Source: an uncultured bacterium (GTDB taxonomy: Bacteria > Patescibacteriota > Microgenomatia > UBA8517). From it: a DNA stretch of 7,388 nucleotides. Of this stretch, positions 5,710 to 7,388 are shown in pieces. Made by a program: the position numbers and the translations under genes. The stretch spans positions 1-7,388 of the forward strand of contig CALEZE010000103.1 in assembly GCA_937928235.1 (NCBI GenBank). Direction: 5' to 3'. How positions within the stretch are numbered: the stretch's first letter is position 1; the number at the start of each line of letters is the position of its first letter. The notes under the pieces were generated by a model. That model searched no databases, was not told the DNA's origin, and saw only the letters and a program-made list of their open reading frames with translations.

Positions 5710-6424
5710 CTAGGTGGTTTCACCTTCGCATTTTATAGTTCCAGAGTTTGCGGTTGCAGCCGCGGCACTTGAGCTAACTACTCTTTTTAACCAAAGTCCC
5801 TGGCTACCAGCAGCGGCTATGTTACCTAGCTCAAAACCTGCTGCTTTTGTTGTGGGATCCAAGTAAAGAATTGCAGAGAGTTTGTTTGGCCCGATTGTAC
5901 CTCTTGTGGTTCCACCTGTACCCTCTGGTATGGTCACTGTTCGTGTGATAAACAAGATATACTTTACCGGCGTCATAGGTGTTTGTGCTTAAAACCTCTG
6001 TGGTGCCATTAAGGGCAACTGTCTCTGTGGCTCTTGCTCCAGATACTTCACCGACAATAGTAACGTTTCTTGTATCAGCCCCGTCTGAAACGAGTGCCAC
6101 CTTGGCTGCACCGGCAAAAGCCGTTAGTTCGTTACTTCCGTCGTCGTCGCTTGCAGTACCTATTCCAAGGGAGATTTCGTCGTCTGTGCTTGTGGTATTA
6201 ACGGACCTCCAAAAAACAACATTTTGCCAGGTAAGAGAGCCGTGGTTGTTTTTAACAAAGAGCTTCCTGTACTCTGTTGCACCAGACACGGCCTCATCCG
6301 CCGTTACATCGTCAAAAAGGTTTTCATCCGTAGCGTCGGTAATGGCGGTACCGGTGATAGTACCACCAGTAGAGTTCGTGCCATTGGACTTATAAAATTC
6401 TATGTCACTTGCTAATATAGCCAT
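5710..6424 (-). CDS. Phage virion structural protein, reading frame broken by a frameshift
   Basis: Starts at ATG 6424 with MAILASDIEFYKSNG and stays in one frame for about 155 residues (to roughly 5960), with LFDDVTADEA and EYRKLFVKNNHGSLTWQNV. In that frame the next 40 or so residues, up to a stop at 5831, look like out-of-frame translation (HTRGYRWNHKRYNR). The +1 frame, open from about 5988 and ending with TAG at 5710-5712, carries a sensible C-terminus: ITRTVTIPEGTGG, YLDPTTKAAGFELGNI, GLWLKRVVSSSAAAATANSG and final KCEGETT. From memory of the family, phage proteins starting 'MAI-A-DI-FY-S' end in one chain with 'GDI-AG---A-WI-R-V--GAAA' and 'EGDT', so both parts belong to one protein of about 237 residues. 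The join is probably between 5945 and 5975. A single-base indel near TATCTTG would give VYLFITRTV. It may be an assembly error, a mutation or a real recoding event; no canonical slippery heptamer is seen. Confidence 0.75.
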
Positions 6425-6439
6425 TCTAAGTTAGGTTAG

Positions 6440-6769
6440 TTAGTCGAGAACCTGCTCTTTTCTGTCTTTCCTTATTTTATACTGAAAACTCCGAACTTCT
6501 CCGTCAACGTCGTGTTCTAGTTTGAAAGCGTACTCATCCGCCGCGTCAACAAAGTTAATCTTTTCGCGCACTTCCTCCTTGATACTTTCTGGTGAGAAGT
6601 CTTTTTGAGTTGCAGCATCAAAGATTTTAAGGACTCTCTTGTCTTTAATTTCTTCTACGGTTGAGGTTTCAAACAAGTGAGATACGAGTTCTTCCGGCAT
6701 TTCAACAAGCGTGTCTTTCTCGAAGGTGACACCTTTATAAGTCCAACGGTTAACAACCCTAGCAAGCAT
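6440..6769 (-). CDS. Small connector-like phage protein (109 aa), function unknown
   Basis: ATG at 6769, TAA at 6440-6442. The first 40 residues contain WTYKGVTFEKDTLVEMPEEL followed by VSHLFETSTVEEI. This is the 'x-F-x-x-G-x-x-F/Y-x-x-G/D-x-L/V-x-[ML]-x-E-E-x-x-x-x-L' layout common in short proteins encoded near phage capsid and neck genes. The remainder is highly charged and helical, then probably a beta hairpin (EYAFKLEHDVDGEVRSFQYK), and ends KDRKEQVLD. No enzyme motif, membrane span or signal peptide is seen. A hairpin covers the 21 bases directly before the start codon and no Shine-Dalgarno sequence is visible, so translation may be weak or structure-controlled. The next gene starts 15 bases after its stop. 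The function is inferred only from size, position and the N-terminal pattern. Confidence 0.7.
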   Translation of the reverse strand: MLARVVNRWTYKGVTFEKDTLVEMPEELVSHLFETSTVEEIKDKRVLKIFDAATQKDFSPESIKEEVREKINFVDAADEYAFKLEHDVDGEVRSFQYKIRKDRKEQVLD

Positions 6770-6771
6770 AG

Positions 6772-6792
6772 GACTATCTTACTAAGAAAGTC
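6772..6792 (-). promoter_or_regulatory. Hairpin immediately upstream of a start codon
   Basis: On the minus strand the sequence GACTTTCTTAGTAAGATAGTC lies 2 bases before ATG 6769. It can fold as 4 pairs (GACT/AGTC), one T-T mismatch, 4 more pairs (TCTT/AAGA) and a 3-base loop AGT. It would occupy the place where a ribosome binding site is expected. There is no U-tract after it, so it is not a typical terminator. A separate 12-base perfect palindrome TTATTGCAATAA lies just upstream at 6797-6808. A regulatory role is inferred from position only; A/T-rich gaps often give weak hairpins by chance. Confidence 0.3.
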
Positions 6793-6813
6793 GGGGTTAT
6801 TGCAATAAGGTAG

Positions 6814-7062
6814 TTACTTCTGGGGTTTAGCTGATATACCAGCTGCCTCTTTACTGGAACCTTGGGCCGTTAGTTTCTCAAACTGCTTTTTGTCCATGAA
6901 ACGCAGGTTGGGAATTATGCCGTGTTGGGTCATCTCTATGTAAGGGACGATAACTAGTTGAAATTCTTCCTGGAGTTTTAGAAGCTCTTTATTAAAGTCG
7001 TCAGTCCTTTTAAGAAACATCTTTTGTTCCAACGTAAGTTCCTGTTGTCCGTTACCTGCCAT
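6814..7062 (-). CDS. Small phage protein of unknown function (82 aa)
   Basis: Starts at ATG 7062 and ends with TAA. The leader is A/T-rich (AAGTAAAGTTAATTTC before ATG) with no clear Shine-Dalgarno site. Residues 8-35 form a charged amphipathic helix (LTLEQKMFLKRTDDFNKELL). A hydrophobic segment follows (FQLVIVPYIEM), then the short motif GIIPNLRFMDK, and the end is polar and rich in Lys, Ser and Ala. The order helix, then hydrophobic strand, then 'G-x-x-P-x-L/I' recalls a widespread class of 70-100 residue phage proteins. In those, a helix precedes a 'c-x-L-x-x-x-I-x-x-x-G-x-x-P' strand; they have no assigned function and often sit among head or tail genes. That resemblance is from memory of the pattern, not from a search. 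No signal peptide or membrane segment is apparent. It is 29 bases downstream of the acidic gene and 44 bases upstream of the next. Confidence 0.75.
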   Translation of the reverse strand: MAGNGQQELTLEQKMFLKRTDDFNKELLKLQEEFQLVIVPYIEMTQHGIIPNLRFMDKKQFEKLTAQGSSKEAAGISAKPQK

Positions 7063-7091
7063 GAAATTAACTTTACTTGAAGTTTTGGAGG

Positions 7092-7388
7092 TTAGTCAAG
7101 CTCTTCAACGTCCGGGAAAGCACCCTCTTCTGGTGTTTCTTCTTGTTCTTCCGTCGTTTCAGTGTCCTCTTGTGTTTCACCGGTGTCTCCCTCACCAGCG
7201 TCCTCTGTAGCTTCACCTGGTGCCTCCTCCGTAGTCTCTGGCTCTTCTCCTATGTCTTCGCCTTCATCCTCTGCTGGAGGCTCTACCGTCTCTTCTGGTT
7301 TAGGCTTGAGCGTTTCTTCGTTGCCTTCCAGGTCAACAGATCCTTTTGCTCTTTTTCCTGTACCCCTTTTCTCTCCTGCTTCTTTGTT
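7092..7388 (-). CDS. Acidic C-terminal tail of an unidentified phage protein (5' end outside window)
   Basis: The minus-strand frame is open from the window edge to a TAA at 7092-7094, giving 98 codons without any ATG, so the start lies beyond 7388. The visible part begins with a basic Gly/Lys/Arg stretch (about 25 residues, including GEKRGTGKRARKG). It is followed by about 70 residues dominated by Glu, Asp, Thr, Pro and Gly, ending PDVEELD. Such low-complexity acidic tails are usually disordered. The steady codon phase and the clean stop 29 bases before the next ATG support real coding. The parent protein is unknown. A portal, scaffold, protease or other head protein would fit the position ahead of small connector-like genes, but nothing in the visible part decides this. 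The charge switch from basic to acidic is the only notable feature. Confidence 0.75.
   Translation of the reverse strand, partial: NKEAGEKRGTGKRAKGSVDLEGNEETLKPKPEETVEPPAEDEGEDIGEEPETTEEAPGEATEDAGEGDTGETQEDTETTEEQEETPEEGAFPDVEELD

Noticed and set aside
5979..6395. Plus-strand open frame of 138 codons opposite the frameshifted virion gene
   Set aside because: Low-complexity Ser/Ala/Val composition typical of antisense reading of a Thr/Ala/Asp-rich gene; no leader, and no other plus-strand gene in the window.
1..7388. Alternative genetic code (TGA or TAG reassigned)
   Set aside because: TAA, TAG and TGA all occur at natural gene ends next to new start codons, including TGATG and ATGA junctions, and the unbroken genes need no read-through.

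Overview
The window looks like part of the structural (virion) gene block of a tailed double-stranded DNA phage or prophage, most likely from an uncultivated lineage. Every gene that can be supported is on the minus strand, so transcription runs from position 7388 down to position 1. Genes are packed with gaps of 1 to 44 bases or short start/stop overlaps. The single larger gap is 107 bases (839-945). There is no integrase, replication gene, lysis gene, tape measure, terminase, portal or RNA gene. All three stop codons are used as stops, so the normal bacterial code fits. Most start codons lack a recognisable Shine-Dalgarno sequence and have A/T-rich leaders. That hints at a host with little Shine-Dalgarno use, but the host cannot be named from this sequence.

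Layout in transcription order: (1) 7092-7388, the acidic C-terminal end of a gene that starts outside the window; (2) 6814-7062, a small phage protein; (3) 6440-6769, a small connector-like protein; (4) 5710-6424, a virion protein that is read correctly only across a frameshift; (5) 5237-5683, a small beta-rich virion protein; (6) 4926-5231, a cysteine-rich zinc-binding protein; (7) 3836-4924, a two-part protein with a DNRLRE-like beta domain at its C-terminus; (8) 3343-3834, a protein built from seven 14-residue heptad repeats; (9) 2412-3335, a head-tail adaptor-like protein; (10) 946-2409, a propeller-like tail protein; (11) 405-838, a tail-fibre protein split by a second frameshift; (12) 55-405, a small fibre-tip-like protein; (13) 1-58, the start of another small protein of that kind.

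How they may work together: genes 1-5 resemble the small proteins often found around the head and neck of phages. Genes 7-8 look like surface or stalk components. Genes 9-10 together resemble the adaptor plus propeller-like tail pair of short-tailed phages, though this rests on remembered sequence patterns only. Genes 11-13 form a translationally coupled set (TGATG and ATGA junctions) that probably builds the fibre and its tip.

The most notable points are the two frameshifted virion genes, the expandable heptad-repeat gene, the structured 107-base gap ahead of the fibre genes, and the general lack of Shine-Dalgarno sites. I found no convincing new defence system or enzyme system; this is mainly a divergent phage structural module.
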